Source: Massilia sp. TS11 (lineage in GTDB: Bacteria > Pseudomonadota > Gammaproteobacteria > Burkholderiales > Burkholderiaceae_D). From it: DNA of 64,000 nt. The DNA lies in NCBI RefSeq assembly GCF_022012445.1, contig NZ_JAKLTS010000004.1, forward strand, positions 248,001 through 312,000, in the 5' to 3' direction. The position numbers were made by a program, and so were the translations under genes. The notes under the pieces were generated by a model. The model saw only the letters and a list, made by a program, of their open reading frames with translations, was not told where the DNA came from and made no database searches. The stretch's first letter is position 1; every line of letters starts with the position of its first letter. Shown piece by piece: positions 1 through 8,373 of this stretch.

Positions 1-800
1 ATAAGAAGTGAGGCGGGCTGCCTGAAGGTCGAGGGATCGCGCAGGCGCCCGCCATGAAACAGCAGCAGCTCGGCGGATGGCAATGGCAGCCAGGATTCGT
101 CGTCGGTCAGGGCCTCGGTGGCGATCACCGACATGCGGTCGTCCAGGTGATTGACATGGCCGAGCATGACGACCGAGCCCGTATCGCGCGAACATGCACT
201 TTGAAATGGATAGGCGCGCTCCACGCAATACAGTCGCGTAGTCGCATGGGCGAACATGACCAGGCCATCGGACAGCAGGAAATTGAAAGAGCCGTGGCGC
301 GCGATTACCGCCACCTGTTCCGACAGAGCGGCATGCAAGGCTTGCACATCGGGCGGCTGCACTCCCCAGCGCGCGTGCAAGTGGTTCAACAGATAGCAGA
401 AGGCGCGCTCGCTATCGGTATTGCCGAATGGCGCAAATGGGCCGCGCATCACCGGCACAAATCCCTTCAGATCGCCATTGTGCGCAAACGACCAGGACCG
501 GCCCCAAAGACGACGCACGAAGGGATGACAGTTTTCGCGGGCGACTGCACCCTGCGTCGCTTTGCGGACATGTGCCACGATGTTCCGCGCGCGGATCGGC
601 GCCTCGCGCAAGGCCGCGGCGATCGGTGATGCGGCCGCGGCCCGCTCCTCGACAAATAAGCGGCAGCCTTCGGCCGTATGAAACGCGATACCCCAGCCAT
701 CGGCGTGATGGCCGGTGCGCCCGCCGCGCTCACAAAAGCCGCTGAAGCTGAAGTTCAGCGCCGCCGGTTTCAGGCTATTCATTCCCAGCAATTGACACAT
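1..800 (-). CDS. Class II glutamine amidotransferase, YafJ-like (partial at window edge)
   Basis: The minus strand from ATG at 800 reads MCQLLGMNSL and stays open to the window edge (at least 266 codons), so the 3' end is missing. Cys2 directly after Met is the usual N-terminal nucleophile of Ntn glutaminase domains once Met is removed. Typical family motifs follow: HADGWG, VAHVRKAT and FAHNGDL, then a GNTDSE stretch. Such proteins hydrolyse glutamine to release ammonia; the acceptor substrate of stand-alone YafJ-type members is unknown. It is divergent from the EAL gene. The family call is firm, the physiological role is not. Confidence 0.9.
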   Translation of the reverse strand, partial: MCQLLGMNSLKPAALNFSFSGFCERGGRTGHHADGWGIAFHTAEGCRLFVEERAAAASPIAAALREAPIRARNIVAHVRKATQGAVARENCHPFVRRLWGRSWSFAHNGDLKGFVPVMRGPFAPFGNTDSERAFCYLLNHLHARWGVQPPDVQALHAALSEQVAVIARHGSFNFLLSDGLVMFAHATTRLYCVERAYPFQSACSRDTGSVVMLGHVNHLDDRMSVIATEALTDDESWLPLPSAELLLFHGGRLRDPSTFRQPASLL

Positions 801-951
801 ATGCCCCTCGGATTTGCTACCGGGGCTTATCGTGCCAGCCAAAGCGCGGGCACGAAACGAATCTTTTTGCGCTTGCTTATGCCAGAAAATTCGTTCTATC
901 GCCGGCCAGCGGCGGCTTAATCTGCGGGGGATTTATTCATTGGGCGAGGTT

Positions 952-1776
952 ATGAAGCACCCCATTTTGCAGGCCTATCTGGAAAGACTGGCTAATGCGG
1001 CAGGCACGAACTCCAGCCTCTGGCGCGCACCTGATGGCGTCACGCAGGGCCGCTTTTTCAAGGCGACACTCACGAGCGCATTTCAGCCGATCCGCAGTTT
1101 CGATGGCGGTAAGCTGCTGGGATTTGACGCCCTCGTGCGCAGCGGGCCAGACGGCGCGGCCGGTCTGTCGCCGTTCAAATTATTGGACGGCGCCGCCAGC
1201 GAAGAGGAATCGATTCACCTCGACCGCCTGTGCCGGACCCTCCATGCCATCAATTTCTTCCGCCAGGCCGATGAGCAATCGGGCGAGCTCTATCTGCGCG
1301 TGCATGACCGCTTGCTGGCGGCCGTGGACAGCAATCACGGTTACGCATTCCTGCGCATTTTGCAGGCGCTGGAATTGCCGATACATCGCATCGTCCTGGC
1401 ATTGCCGGCCACCAGCCCCACGCAGGCCTGGCTGCTCAATTACGTGGCGGATAACTATCGGCGAAATGGCTTCCGTCTGGCCGTGCAGGCAGCGTCGATC
1501 GCCGGTGCCGCCGACGCGGTGGAGCGCATCCGGCCCGCCGCCATCAAGCTGGACGCCAGTATCGTGAGCGACCCGCTGGCGCTGCGGGATCTGATCTTGG
1601 CTTGCCGCAGCAATGCGGCCAGATTGATTGTAAAACGGGTGGAATCGCTGGCCACGCTCGATCAATTGGCGCTGGCCGCAGAAGGGGCGGAGACGAGTGT
1701 GGCAGTGCAAGGCTTTGCAATTGGCGCGGCCAATGCCGAGTTGCTTGGCGCCGCCCCGCTACCGGCAGCGGCCTGA
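952..1776 (+). CDS. Degenerate EAL-domain protein
   Basis: 274 aa from ATG 952; the frame is open further upstream, but 952 gives the natural start just ahead of the domain. The fold signature is visible: SAFQPIRSFDGGKLLGFDALVR corresponds to the start of EAL phosphodiesterases, IKLD is kept near the middle, and VQGFAIG matches the late QGF/QGY motif. The signature EAL is DAL (residues 59-61), and the metal-binding Asn, the middle Glu and the DDFG loop are not recognisable. EAL domains hydrolyse cyclic di-GMP; this one probably does not and may bind a nucleotide or a protein partner. No GGDEF, PAS or membrane segment is present. Confidence 0.8.
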   Translation: MKHPILQAYLERLANAAGTNSSLWRAPDGVTQGRFFKATLTSAFQPIRSFDGGKLLGFDALVRSGPDGAAGLSPFKLLDGAASEEESIHLDRLCRTLHAINFFRQADEQSGELYLRVHDRLLAAVDSNHGYAFLRILQALELPIHRIVLALPATSPTQAWLLNYVADNYRRNGFRLAVQAASIAGAADAVERIRPAAIKLDASIVSDPLALRDLILACRSNAARLIVKRVESLATLDQLALAAEGAETSVAVQGFAIGAANAELLGAAPLPAAA

Positions 1777-1794
1777 TCGCCAAAGCCGCCCGCG

Positions 1795-2091
1795 CTATTC
1801 GTTGGGATTATTGCGGCACATGAATTTGCACATCTTTTCATGTTCCTCTTTGTGCATTTCAAGCTCATCCTGCTCTTCTTTTTGAATGAGCTTCAGTTTG
1901 TCCGGGTCAGACTCTTTGCTCAGGCGATCGCGGATATTCTTCAAGCGTTCGTCCGACTTTGCCTTTTTCGGATTGGCAGGATCGACACTCAAGCAGCGAC
2001 GGGTGCATTCCTGCTTCGTTGTCGGAATTGGGTCCGCCCAGACGGGAAGAACGAATGAAAGGAGTGCAATTAAGCTAGCGTGCTTTAGCAT
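1795..2091 (-). CDS. Small secreted cysteine-containing protein, unknown function
   Basis: 98 aa. Residues 1-19 (MLKHASLIALLSFVLPVWA) form a signal peptide with an A-D cleavage site. The mature part is highly charged, Lys/Glu/Asp-rich and probably helical, with two CxxxC pairs (TRRCLSVD and its neighbour near the N-terminus; CKFMC near the C-terminus) that could form a disulfide-linked helical hairpin. The coding region is visibly richer in A/T than the surrounding genes. I do not recognise a family. It converges with the EAL gene across an 18-bp gap. Confidence 0.6.
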   Translation of the reverse strand: MLKHASLIALLSFVLPVWADPIPTTKQECTRRCLSVDPANPKKAKSDERLKNIRDRLSKESDPDKLKLIQKEEQDELEMHKEEHEKMCKFMCRNNPNE

Positions 2092-2173
2092 GTAGAAAGT
2101 AAGTTCATTAGCAATGATGACCGTGGGACGCCAGTTTAGGGACGGCCCTCCGCGACGCAGGTCGAAGACTGAA

Positions 2174-2440
2174 ATGAAATTACTTTATTGGCAAGCTTGT
2201 ATATTTATTCAACGCGGACAGTATGAAATGAGAGATGAATTAAGAAAAAAATTCATTGCGGTTTGTGACCAAAAAATCGCGAAGAAGGGAGCTGATGTCG
2301 GCCTATCTTTTTACGCGTTTTTCAGCAACAAGAATGACAACCCCGAATTACTGATGGAAGCCGCTGAATGGTGGATCCGCGAACACAAACTGGACCATTT
2401 TGAAAAGGCCACAAAAATTAAGCGAATGCTTCAAGGGTAA
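2174..2440 (+). CDS. Hypothetical protein, A/T-rich
   Basis: 88 aa from ATG 2174; an in-frame start at 2114 would add an Arg-rich, low-quality N-terminus and looks spurious. The product (MKLLYWQACIFIQRGQYEM...) is mixed charged and aromatic with no signal peptide or membrane segment, and ends in a basic helix. Base composition and AAA/AAT/ATT codon use differ strongly from the GC-rich neighbours, which suggests acquired DNA. No family recognised, and expression is unsupported. Confidence 0.4.
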   Translation: MKLLYWQACIFIQRGQYEMRDELRKKFIAVCDQKIAKKGADVGLSFYAFFSNKNDNPELLMEAAEWWIREHKLDHFEKATKIKRMLQG

Positions 2441-2546
2441 GAACCTTGGGGAACGCCTGAACTCGAATTCGATCTGACAGTGAAGGTAGACAAAGCGGGC
2501 ACGGTCAGATCGCAACTCCTTCGAACAACGCGCGCGTTCCAGAAAC

Positions 2547-2583
2547 GAAAAACCCAGCAAGCTCTTTCGATCTTGCTGGGTTT
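2547..2583 (-). terminator. Orphan copy of the tRNA-Ser terminator
   Basis: A hairpin of AACCCAGCAAG and CTTGCTGGGTT followed by a T run on the minus strand. The 37 bp differ at only two loop positions from the terminator downstream of tRNA-Ser at 13142-13178, yet only a short tRNA remnant precedes it here. It forms part of the left boundary repeat of the kdp-nhaA segment. Confidence 0.7.
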
Positions 2584-2590
2584 TGTATTT

Positions 2591-2607
2591 TGGCGGAGAG
2601 GGTGGGA
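2591..2607 (-). repeat. Partial tRNA-Ser 3' end, candidate att site (left)
   Basis: TGGCGGAGAGGGTGGGA is identical over 17 bp to 13189-13205, the 3' end (CCA, acceptor strand and part of the T arm) of the intact tRNA-Ser. The identity decays just beyond, within the T-loop region. A duplicated tRNA 3' end in the same orientation, about 10.6 kb away, is the classical footprint of site-specific integration. The rest of the 2441-2878 gap holds the orphan terminator, the 23-bp GC-rich repeat and the porin promoter region; no gene is evident. Confidence 0.7.
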
Positions 2608-2644
2608 GTCCCATCCCCTAGTAAATCAGCCTTTCCGTCGTTAG

Positions 2645-2667
2645 GAGGCCCCCAAAAAGGCCCCCAA
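2645..2667 (+). repeat. 23-bp direct repeat, left copy
   Basis: GAGGCCCCCAAAAAGGCCCCCAA matches 13001-13023 with one difference. Both copies lie inside the tRNA-bounded segment close to its ends. In frame they encode EAPKKAP, reminiscent of N-termini of some tyrosine integrases, but here the frame is preceded by a stop codon and is not continued by integrase sequence. It is probably a remnant of the mobile element. Confidence 0.5.
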
Positions 2668-2808
2668 CATCATAGGCTTGATCTGCTTCTTCCCAGACAT
2701 TCACAACAAGAAATTCCGCCAACTTCCGCGTTTTCGACCTGCTCCCCAATCCTACCATTACCCGACGGTCGCAGGTACTTGCAGCCCGTTTACACGCCTG
2801 ACCGCGAT

Positions 2809-2825
2809 CTTTACGCCTTCTTTAT
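2809..2825 (+). promoter_or_regulatory. Candidate KdpE operator upstream of porin
   Basis: Two direct half-sites, CTTTAC at 2809 and CTTTAT at 2820, are spaced exactly 11 bp, one helical turn. A further GTTTAC lies at 2788. The E. coli KdpE site also has TTTAT/TTTAC half-sites 11 bp apart, the usual geometry for OmpR-family dimers. The porin ATG is 54 bp downstream. Confidence 0.5.
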
Positions 2826-2878
2826 GCGTGTTTCCCTAAGCTGGCGCCATTGTCCTCACACTGCAATGGAAATCCAGT

Positions 2879-3616
2879 ATGTCATTCCTGCTCTCAGCCG
2901 CCCTGCTCGCAGCCTTTGTCGCCGAGCCCGAACCCAACGCAAACGAAACCGAATTGAGTCTCAACCTCAGCCTGGTGAGTGAATACCGCTATCGCGGCAT
3001 TTCCCAATCGCGTCTGAAACCGGCAATTCAAGGCGGCGCTGACTTCACGAACAAAGCGAATGGTCTTTACGCCGGAGCGTGGTCATCGACCATTCGCTGG
3101 ACCAAAGATGCCGGCGGCGGCGGCAATTCAGAACTCGACCTATACGGCGGCAAGCGCGGCAACCTGAGCGCGGGTCTCACCTACGACGTCGGTGCGCTCA
3201 GCTATGTTTATGCTGGAAATGGCTTGGCCAAGGTAGCAGGTTCGGCAAATGCAAATACGACCGAAGTCTACGGCCAGCTCGGCTATGGCACGGTCGCCCT
3301 CAAGTATTCGCAAGCCGTCACCAACCTGTTCGGTTTCGCCGACAGCCGCGGCAGCTCTTATCTTGACCTATCCGCCAATCCCGAACTCGGATCGGGCTGG
3401 AGCCTCAACCTGCACGCGGGCCATCAACGTGTCGCGCATAACGGCGCCGCCAGCTACGCCGACTGGAAAGTGGGCGTCACCAAGGATCTCAGCGGCCCCA
3501 CGCTAAGCCTCGCCTGGATAGACACCAACGCGTCCCGGGCCGCCTATACCTCGGTGGCTGGAGGCAAATTCCTGGGCGACGGCCGTCTCGTCCTGAATCT
3601 AACCAAGACTTTCTGA
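2879..3616 (+). CDS. TorF-family putative porin (Gcw_chp-like)
   Basis: 245 aa with a short hydrophobic N-terminus (residues 2-15) that can act as a signal peptide. It then reads ELSLNLSLVSEYRYRGISQS, the typical opening of the Gcw_chp/TorF barrel family, followed by alternating strands and a terminal Phe (LNLTKTF), as expected for an outer-membrane barrel recognised by BAM. It precedes the kdp operon, and both upstream regions carry 11-bp-spaced TTTAC half-sites, so it is probably co-induced with the K+ pump and may ease ion entry through the outer membrane. That role is inference; the family call is solid. Confidence 0.82.
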   Translation: MSFLLSAALLAAFVAEPEPNANETELSLNLSLVSEYRYRGISQSRLKPAIQGGADFTNKANGLYAGAWSSTIRWTKDAGGGGNSELDLYGGKRGNLSAGLTYDVGALSYVYAGNGLAKVAGSANANTTEVYGQLGYGTVALKYSQAVTNLFGFADSRGSSYLDLSANPELGSGWSLNLHAGHQRVAHNGAASYADWKVGVTKDLSGPTLSLAWIDTNASRAAYTSVAGGKFLGDGRLVLNLTKTF

Positions 3617-3622
3617 GCCCGC

Positions 3623-3639
3623 GTTTACGCCGCGTTTAC
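3623..3639 (+). promoter_or_regulatory. Candidate KdpE operator upstream of kdp operon
   Basis: GTTTAC at 3623 and again at 3634 (11-bp periodicity), with a third GTTTAC at 3655 before the first small ORF. Same half-site type and spacing as the element upstream of the porin, consistent with binding by the KdpE encoded in this operon. Confidence 0.55.
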
Positions 3640-3715
3640 ACGCAAGGCATCACTGTTTACGGCTTTTATCACCGGGACTCATTAGCCTGAAGGTATCGCC
3701 CCATCGGAGAACCAC

Positions 3716-3808
3716 ATGGATCTGATCTACCTCGCCGCCATCGGCGCCTGCCTCGCGCTGACCTGGGCCATGGCAGCGGCCTGCGCCAAATTAGGAGGCA
3801 AACAATGA
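3716..3808 (+). CDS. 30-aa membrane peptide preceding kdpF
   Basis: ATG 3716 has a good ribosome site (GGAG, 7 nt away). The 30 codons encode one hydrophobic helix ([20 protein letters not shown]) with a short polar tail (KLGGKQ). The stop overlaps the kdpF start as ATGA, which implies translational coupling. It is KdpF-like in size but distinct in sequence, and probably a small accessory subunit or regulator of the KdpFABC pump. It is too short for most gene finders. Real translation is likely from the RBS and overlap; function is unknown. Confidence 0.6.
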   Translation: MDLIYLAAIGACLALTWAMAAACAKLGGKQ

Positions 3809-3894
3809 ACCTCATCTATCTCGCCAGCGGCATCGCGGCAAGCGGCTTACTGCTCTACCTCTTGTATGCCCTGATCTACGCGGAGGAGCTGTGA
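3805..3894 (+). CDS. kdpF: K+-transporting ATPase subunit KdpF
   Basis: 29 aa ([20 protein letters not shown]...) starting at ATG 3805 behind a perfect AGGAGG. A single transmembrane helix ends in the YALIYAEEL tail, typical of KdpF, the small stabilising lipid-like subunit of the KdpFABC complex in the inner membrane. Its stop overlaps the first base of the kdpA ATG at 3894 (TGATG), so the genes are tightly coupled. Confidence 0.85.
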   Translation: MNLIYLASGIAASGLLLYLLYALIYAEEL

Positions 3895-5699
3895 TGTCGA
3901 CCGAGGCACTTTCACTGCTGACCGCTTTCCTGGCTGTGCTGCTGCTTCTGGCCTGGCCGCTCAGCATCCTTCTGACGCGGGTGGCCGAAGGCGGCGCCAT
4001 CCCGGGTCTGCGCTGGCTGGCACCCGTCGAACGCCTGCTCTACCGCCTCGCCGGTGTACAGGCCGAGCAAGGCATGGGCTGGAAGACGTATGCGCTCGCC
4101 CTGCTGGTCTTCAACGCGATTGGCGCCGTTTTCGTCTACGCCATTCAACGCCTGCAGCACCTGCTGCCTTTGAATCCGCAGGGCATGCCCGCCATCAGCC
4201 CCGACTCGGCCTTTAACACGGCGATTTCCTTCGTCAGCAATACGAACTGGCAAGGCTACGCCGGCGAACAAGCCATGAGCTACTTGAGCCAAATGCTCGC
4301 ATTGACCGGCCAGAACTTCTTCTCAGCAGCGACCGGCATTGCCGTGGCCTTCGCGCTGATTCGCGGCCTGGCATCGCGCTCGGCCCAACACATCGGCAAC
4401 TTCTGGACCGATCTCACGCGCATCACGCTGTATGTGTTGACGCCTTTGTCCTTGGTATTGGCCGTGTTCTTTGTGAGCCAAGGCGTGATCCAGAATTTCT
4501 CGCCCTACAAAGACGTCCAGCTGATCGACCCGGTCACGTACACCCAGCCCAAGCTTGGCTCCGATGGCAAGCCGCTCAAGGATGCGCAAGGACAGCCCGT
4601 CACGGAAACGCTAACCGCACGCACCCAGGCTTTGGCCATGGGGCCGGTCGCCTCGCAAGAAGCGATCAAAATGATCGGCACCAATGGCGGTGGCTTCTTC
4701 AATGCCAACTCGGCCCACCCGTTTGAGAATCCGACGGCGCTAAGCAATTTCGTCCAGATGCTGGCCATCTTTTCGATCCCGGCGGCACTGTGTTTTTGCT
4801 TCGGCCGCCTGGTCGGCGACCAGCGCCAAGGCTGGGCCGTGCTGGGCGCGATGACCCTGATCTTCGTCCTCATGACCAGCGTCGTGATGATCGCCGAACA
4901 GCAGGCCCATCCCGCCCTGAGCGCGCTGGGCATCGATCAAGCACCCGGGGCATGGCAATCGGGCGGCAATATGGAAGGCAAGGAAGCCCGATTCGGCATC
5001 CATGCCTCGGCCCTGTTCGCCGCCATCACGACGGCAGCATCTTGCGGCGCCGTCAACGCCATGCACGATAGCTTCCTGCCCCTCGGCGGCGCTGTTCCTC
5101 TGGTCCTGATTCAATTTGGCGAAGTGATCTTTGGCGGGGTGGGCTCGGGCCTGTACGGCATGCTGATTTTCGCCATCCTCGCCGTATTCATCGCCGGCCT
5201 GATGATCGGCCGCACGCCTGAATACCTCGGCAAGAAGATCCAGGCTTACGAAATGAAGATGAGCTCGATCGCCATCCTCGTCACGCCCATCCTGGTCCTG
5301 ACCGGAACGGCAATCGCCGTCCTCTGCGATGCGGGCAAGGCGGGCGTGGCCAATCCGGGCGCACACGGATTCAGCGAAATCCTGTACGCCTTGAGTTCGG
5401 CCGCCAACAACAACGGGAGCGCCTTCGCCGGCTTGTCGGTCAACACCCCGTTCTACAACGTCCTGCTGGCCCTGGCGATGTGGTTCGGCCGCTTCGCGAT
5501 GATCGTGCCCATCCTGGCCGTGGCCGGATCGCTGGCCGCCAAACCGCGTCTTGTCACCACCAGCGGCACCATGCCGACCCACGGCGGCATCTTCATTGGC
5601 CTGCTGGTCGGCGTGGTCGTGCTGGTCGGCGTCCTCAACTACGTTCCTGCGCTCGCGCTCGGCCCGATCGTCGAGCACCTGCAGCTGTTCGCCCGCTAA
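3894..5699 (+). CDS. kdpA: K+-transporting ATPase subunit KdpA
   Basis: 601 aa, about ten transmembrane helices. KdpA forms the K+-selective channel-like subunit of the high-affinity KdpFABC pump. Selectivity-filter-like repeats are visible, including SNTNWQ after [34 protein letters not shown] and [10 protein letters not shown], the four degenerate P-loops expected for the superfamily of K+ transporters. ATG 3894 is preferred over the GTG three bases upstream because it overlaps the kdpF stop. Length and motif order match the family. Confidence 0.98.
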   Translation: MSTEALSLLTAFLAVLLLLAWPLSILLTRVAEGGAIPGLRWLAPVERLLYRLAGVQAEQGMGWKTYALALLVFNAIGAVFVYAIQRLQHLLPLNPQGMPAISPDSAFNTAISFVSNTNWQGYAGEQAMSYLSQMLALTGQNFFSAATGIAVAFALIRGLASRSAQHIGNFWTDLTRITLYVLTPLSLVLAVFFVSQGVIQNFSPYKDVQLIDPVTYTQPKLGSDGKPLKDAQGQPVTETLTARTQALAMGPVASQEAIKMIGTNGGGFFNANSAHPFENPTALSNFVQMLAIFSIPAALCFCFGRLVGDQRQGWAVLGAMTLIFVLMTSVVMIAEQQAHPALSALGIDQAPGAWQSGGNMEGKEARFGIHASALFAAITTAASCGAVNAMHDSFLPLGGAVPLVLIQFGEVIFGGVGSGLYGMLIFAILAVFIAGLMIGRTPEYLGKKIQAYEMKMSSIAILVTPILVLTGTAIAVLCDAGKAGVANPGAHGFSEILYALSSAANNNGSAFAGLSVNTPFYNVLLALAMWFGRFAMIVPILAVAGSLAAKPRLVTTSGTMPTHGGIFIGLLVGVVVLVGVLNYVPALALGPIVEHLQLFAR

Positions 5700-5710
5700 T
5701 GGAGCCTGTC

Positions 5711-7783
5711 ATGTCCTCATCTTCCCAAGGTTTGCGCCTGTTCGATCCGGCCCTGATCGGTCCGGCAATCGGCGAATCTTTCAACAAACTGCACCCAGCA
5801 GTCCAGCTGCGCAGCCCAGTGATGTTTGTCGTCTATGTCGGCAGCATCATCAGTACCCTGCTCGCCATTCAGGCGGCCAACGGCCATGGCGAAGCGCCCT
5901 TCGGCTTCATCTTGACGGTCGCGCTCTGGCTCTGGTTCACGGTCCTGTTCGCCAACTTTGCCGAAGCCCTGGCGGAGGGCCGCAGCAAAGCCCAGGCCGC
6001 ATCGCTGCGCGGCTTGAAGAAGGCAGCACTGGTCAAGAAACTGCACGAGCCGAAACACGGCACCACCTGGCTGCCCACGACCGGCAACGAGCTGCGTGTC
6101 GGCATGCATTTCCTGGTCGTGGCCGGCGACATCATCCCCATCGACGGTGAAGTGGTCGAAGGCGTCGCCTCTGTCGACGAGAGCGCGATTACCGGCGAAT
6201 CGGCGCCCGTGATCCGCGAATCCGGCGGCGACTTTTCCTCCGTCACCGGCGGCACGCGCGTGCTGTCGGACTGGCTGGTTGTCCGCGTGACCGTCAACCC
6301 GGGCGAGACCTTCCTCGACCGCATGATCGCCATGGTGGAAGGCGCCAAACGCCAAAAAACGCCCAACGAAATTGCATTGAGCATCTTGCTCGTTGCGCTG
6401 AGCATCGTCTTCCTGATCGTCACCCTGACGCTGCTGCCCTTCTCGCAATATGCGGTGGAAGTGAGCCAGGCGGGCAAGCCGATCACGGTCACGGCCTTGA
6501 TTGCCCTGCTGGTCTGCCTGATTCCGACCACCATCGGCGGCCTGTTGTCAGCCATTGGCGTCGCCGGCATGAGCCGCATGATGCAAGCGAATGTCATCGC
6601 GACGTCCGGCCGCGCGGTGGAAGCGGCAGGTGACGTTGATGTGCTCTTGCTCGACAAGACGGGCACGATCACGCTTGGCAATCGCCAGGCGGCCGCCTTC
6701 CTGCCGGCCCCCGGCGTCAGCGAACAAGAATTGGCTGACGCGGCGCAGCTGGCTTCGCTGGCGGACGACACGCCCGAAGGCCGTTCAATCGCCGTGCTGG
6801 CCAAGCAGCGCTTCAATATCCGGGAACGCGAGCTGGCCGGCATCGACCATGTGTTCGTTCCGTTCTCTGCCCATACCCGCATGAGCGGCATCGATCTGGG
6901 CCAGCGGCGCGTACGCAAAGGCGCCATCGACGCGATGCGCCGCCACGCCGAACAAATGGGCCAAGCCTGGCCGGATGAAGTGGGCCGGGCGGCGGACGAC
7001 GTGGCCCGGCGCGGTTCGACGCCACTCATCGTGTCGGACAATGGCCGCATCCTCGGCGTGGTGGAGCTCAAGGATATCGTCAAAGGCGGCATCAAGGAGC
7101 GTTTCGCCGAATTGCGCCGCATGGGCATCAAGACCGTCATGATCACCGGTGACAACAAGCTGACGGCAGCGGCCATTGCGGCCGAAGCGGGCGTCGATGA
7201 CTTCCTCGCCGAAGCCACGCCAGAAGACAAGCTGAAGCTGATCCGCGGCTATCAGGCCGAGGGACGCTTGGTGGCGATGACGGGCGACGGCACCAACGAC
7301 GCGCCGGCGCTGGCTCAAGCGGATGTGGCCGTCGCCATGAATTCCGGCACCCAGGCGGCGAAAGAAGCGGGGAACATGGTCGACCTCGACTCGAATCCGA
7401 CGAAGCTGCTTGAAGTGGTCGAAATCGGCAAGCAAATGCTGATGACGCGCGGCGCATTGACGACCTTCTCCATCGCCAACGATGTCGCCAAATATTTCGC
7501 CATCATCCCCGCCGCCTTTGTCGCCACCTACCCCAGCCTGCGCGCGCTGGATGTCATGCACCTGGCTAGCCCGTCCTCGGCAATCCTGTCGGCGGTGATC
7601 TTCAATGCCTTGATCATCGTGGTCTTGATTCCGCTGGCCCTGAAAGGCGTGCGCTATCGCGCGATCGGCGCCGCCGCCCTGCTGCGCCGGAATATCTGGA
7701 TCTATGGCGTCGGCGGTCTGCTGCTGCCTTTCGCTGGCATCAAATTGATCGACCTGGCCCTGTCCACCCTGGGGCTCGTCTGA
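5711..7783 (+). CDS. kdpB: K+-transporting ATPase subunit KdpB (P-type ATPase)
   Basis: 690 aa from ATG 5711, chosen because GGAG at 5701 is well spaced; an in-frame ATG at 5699 overlapping the kdpA stop is the alternative. KdpB is the catalytic subunit. The phosphorylated Asp is D315 in [13 protein letters not shown]; the actuator motif TGES (ITGESAPV), the hinge [12 protein letters not shown] and the membrane motif LIPTTIGGL are all present. It hydrolyses ATP to drive K+ uptake through KdpA. Family length is normal and there is no sign of disruption. Confidence 0.98.
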   Translation: MSSSSQGLRLFDPALIGPAIGESFNKLHPAVQLRSPVMFVVYVGSIISTLLAIQAANGHGEAPFGFILTVALWLWFTVLFANFAEALAEGRSKAQAASLRGLKKAALVKKLHEPKHGTTWLPTTGNELRVGMHFLVVAGDIIPIDGEVVEGVASVDESAITGESAPVIRESGGDFSSVTGGTRVLSDWLVVRVTVNPGETFLDRMIAMVEGAKRQKTPNEIALSILLVALSIVFLIVTLTLLPFSQYAVEVSQAGKPITVTALIALLVCLIPTTIGGLLSAIGVAGMSRMMQANVIATSGRAVEAAGDVDVLLLDKTGTITLGNRQAAAFLPAPGVSEQELADAAQLASLADDTPEGRSIAVLAKQRFNIRERELAGIDHVFVPFSAHTRMSGIDLGQRRVRKGAIDAMRRHAEQMGQAWPDEVGRAADDVARRGSTPLIVSDNGRILGVVELKDIVKGGIKERFAELRRMGIKTVMITGDNKLTAAAIAAEAGVDDFLAEATPEDKLKLIRGYQAEGRLVAMTGDGTNDAPALAQADVAVAMNSGTQAAKEAGNMVDLDSNPTKLLEVVEIGKQMLMTRGALTTFSIANDVAKYFAIIPAAFVATYPSLRALDVMHLASPSSAILSAVIFNALIIVVLIPLALKGVRYRAIGAAALLRRNIWIYGVGGLLLPFAGIKLIDLALSTLGLV

Positions 7784-7794
7784 AAGGAAACACC

Positions 7795-8370
7795 ATGCCC
7801 ACCCTCCTCCGTCCCGCCCTGACGCTGTTCGCAACCTTGAGCATGCTGGTTGGCCTCGCCTATCCGCTGGCCGTGACCGGCATCGCGCATGCGGCCTTCC
7901 CGGACCAAGCCGGTGGCAGCCTGATCCAACGCAATGGCCAGCCCATTGGATCGCGCCTGATCGGCCAGGCTTTCACCTCGCCGCGCTATATCTGGGGCCG
8001 CCCGTCGGCGACCACACCAATGCCGAACAATGGGGCGGGCTCGGGCGGTTCCAACCTCGGGCCCCTCAATCCGGCCCAATTGGACGCTGTCCGCGCCCGC
8101 TTGGCTGCGCTGCACGAAGCCGATTCGGACAATCGCGCAACAGTGCCGGTCGACCTTGTGACAGCCTCGGCCAGCGGTCTCGATCCCGACATCAGTGTCG
8201 CCGGCGCCCGCTACCAGGCGGGCCGGGTCGCACGCGCGCGCGGCCTGCGTGAAGCGGATGTGCTGGCCCTGATCGAGCAGCAGCGCAGCACACGCGTGGC
8301 CGGGGTCTTTGGCGAGCCGCACGTGAATGTGCTCGAATTGAACCTCGCCCTCGACGCCCTCAAGCCCTAA
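7795..8370 (+). CDS. kdpC: K+-transporting ATPase subunit KdpC
   Basis: 191 aa with one N-terminal transmembrane helix (about residues 8-28) and a periplasmic domain with the family motif GSxLIGQxF (GSRLIGQAFTSPRYIWGRPS) and SNLGP. KdpC associates with KdpA/KdpB and supports complex assembly and ion affinity. AAAGGAAA precedes the ATG, 11 bp after the kdpB stop. Confidence 0.97.
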   Translation: MPTLLRPALTLFATLSMLVGLAYPLAVTGIAHAAFPDQAGGSLIQRNGQPIGSRLIGQAFTSPRYIWGRPSATTPMPNNGAGSGGSNLGPLNPAQLDAVRARLAALHEADSDNRATVPVDLVTASASGLDPDISVAGARYQAGRVARARGLREADVLALIEQQRSTRVAGVFGEPHVNVLELNLALDALKP

Positions 8371-8373
8371 GCC

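Noticed and set aside
2591..2615. Second tRNA-Ser gene
   Set aside because: Only the 3' end is present; the anticodon and D arms are absent, so it is a remnant.
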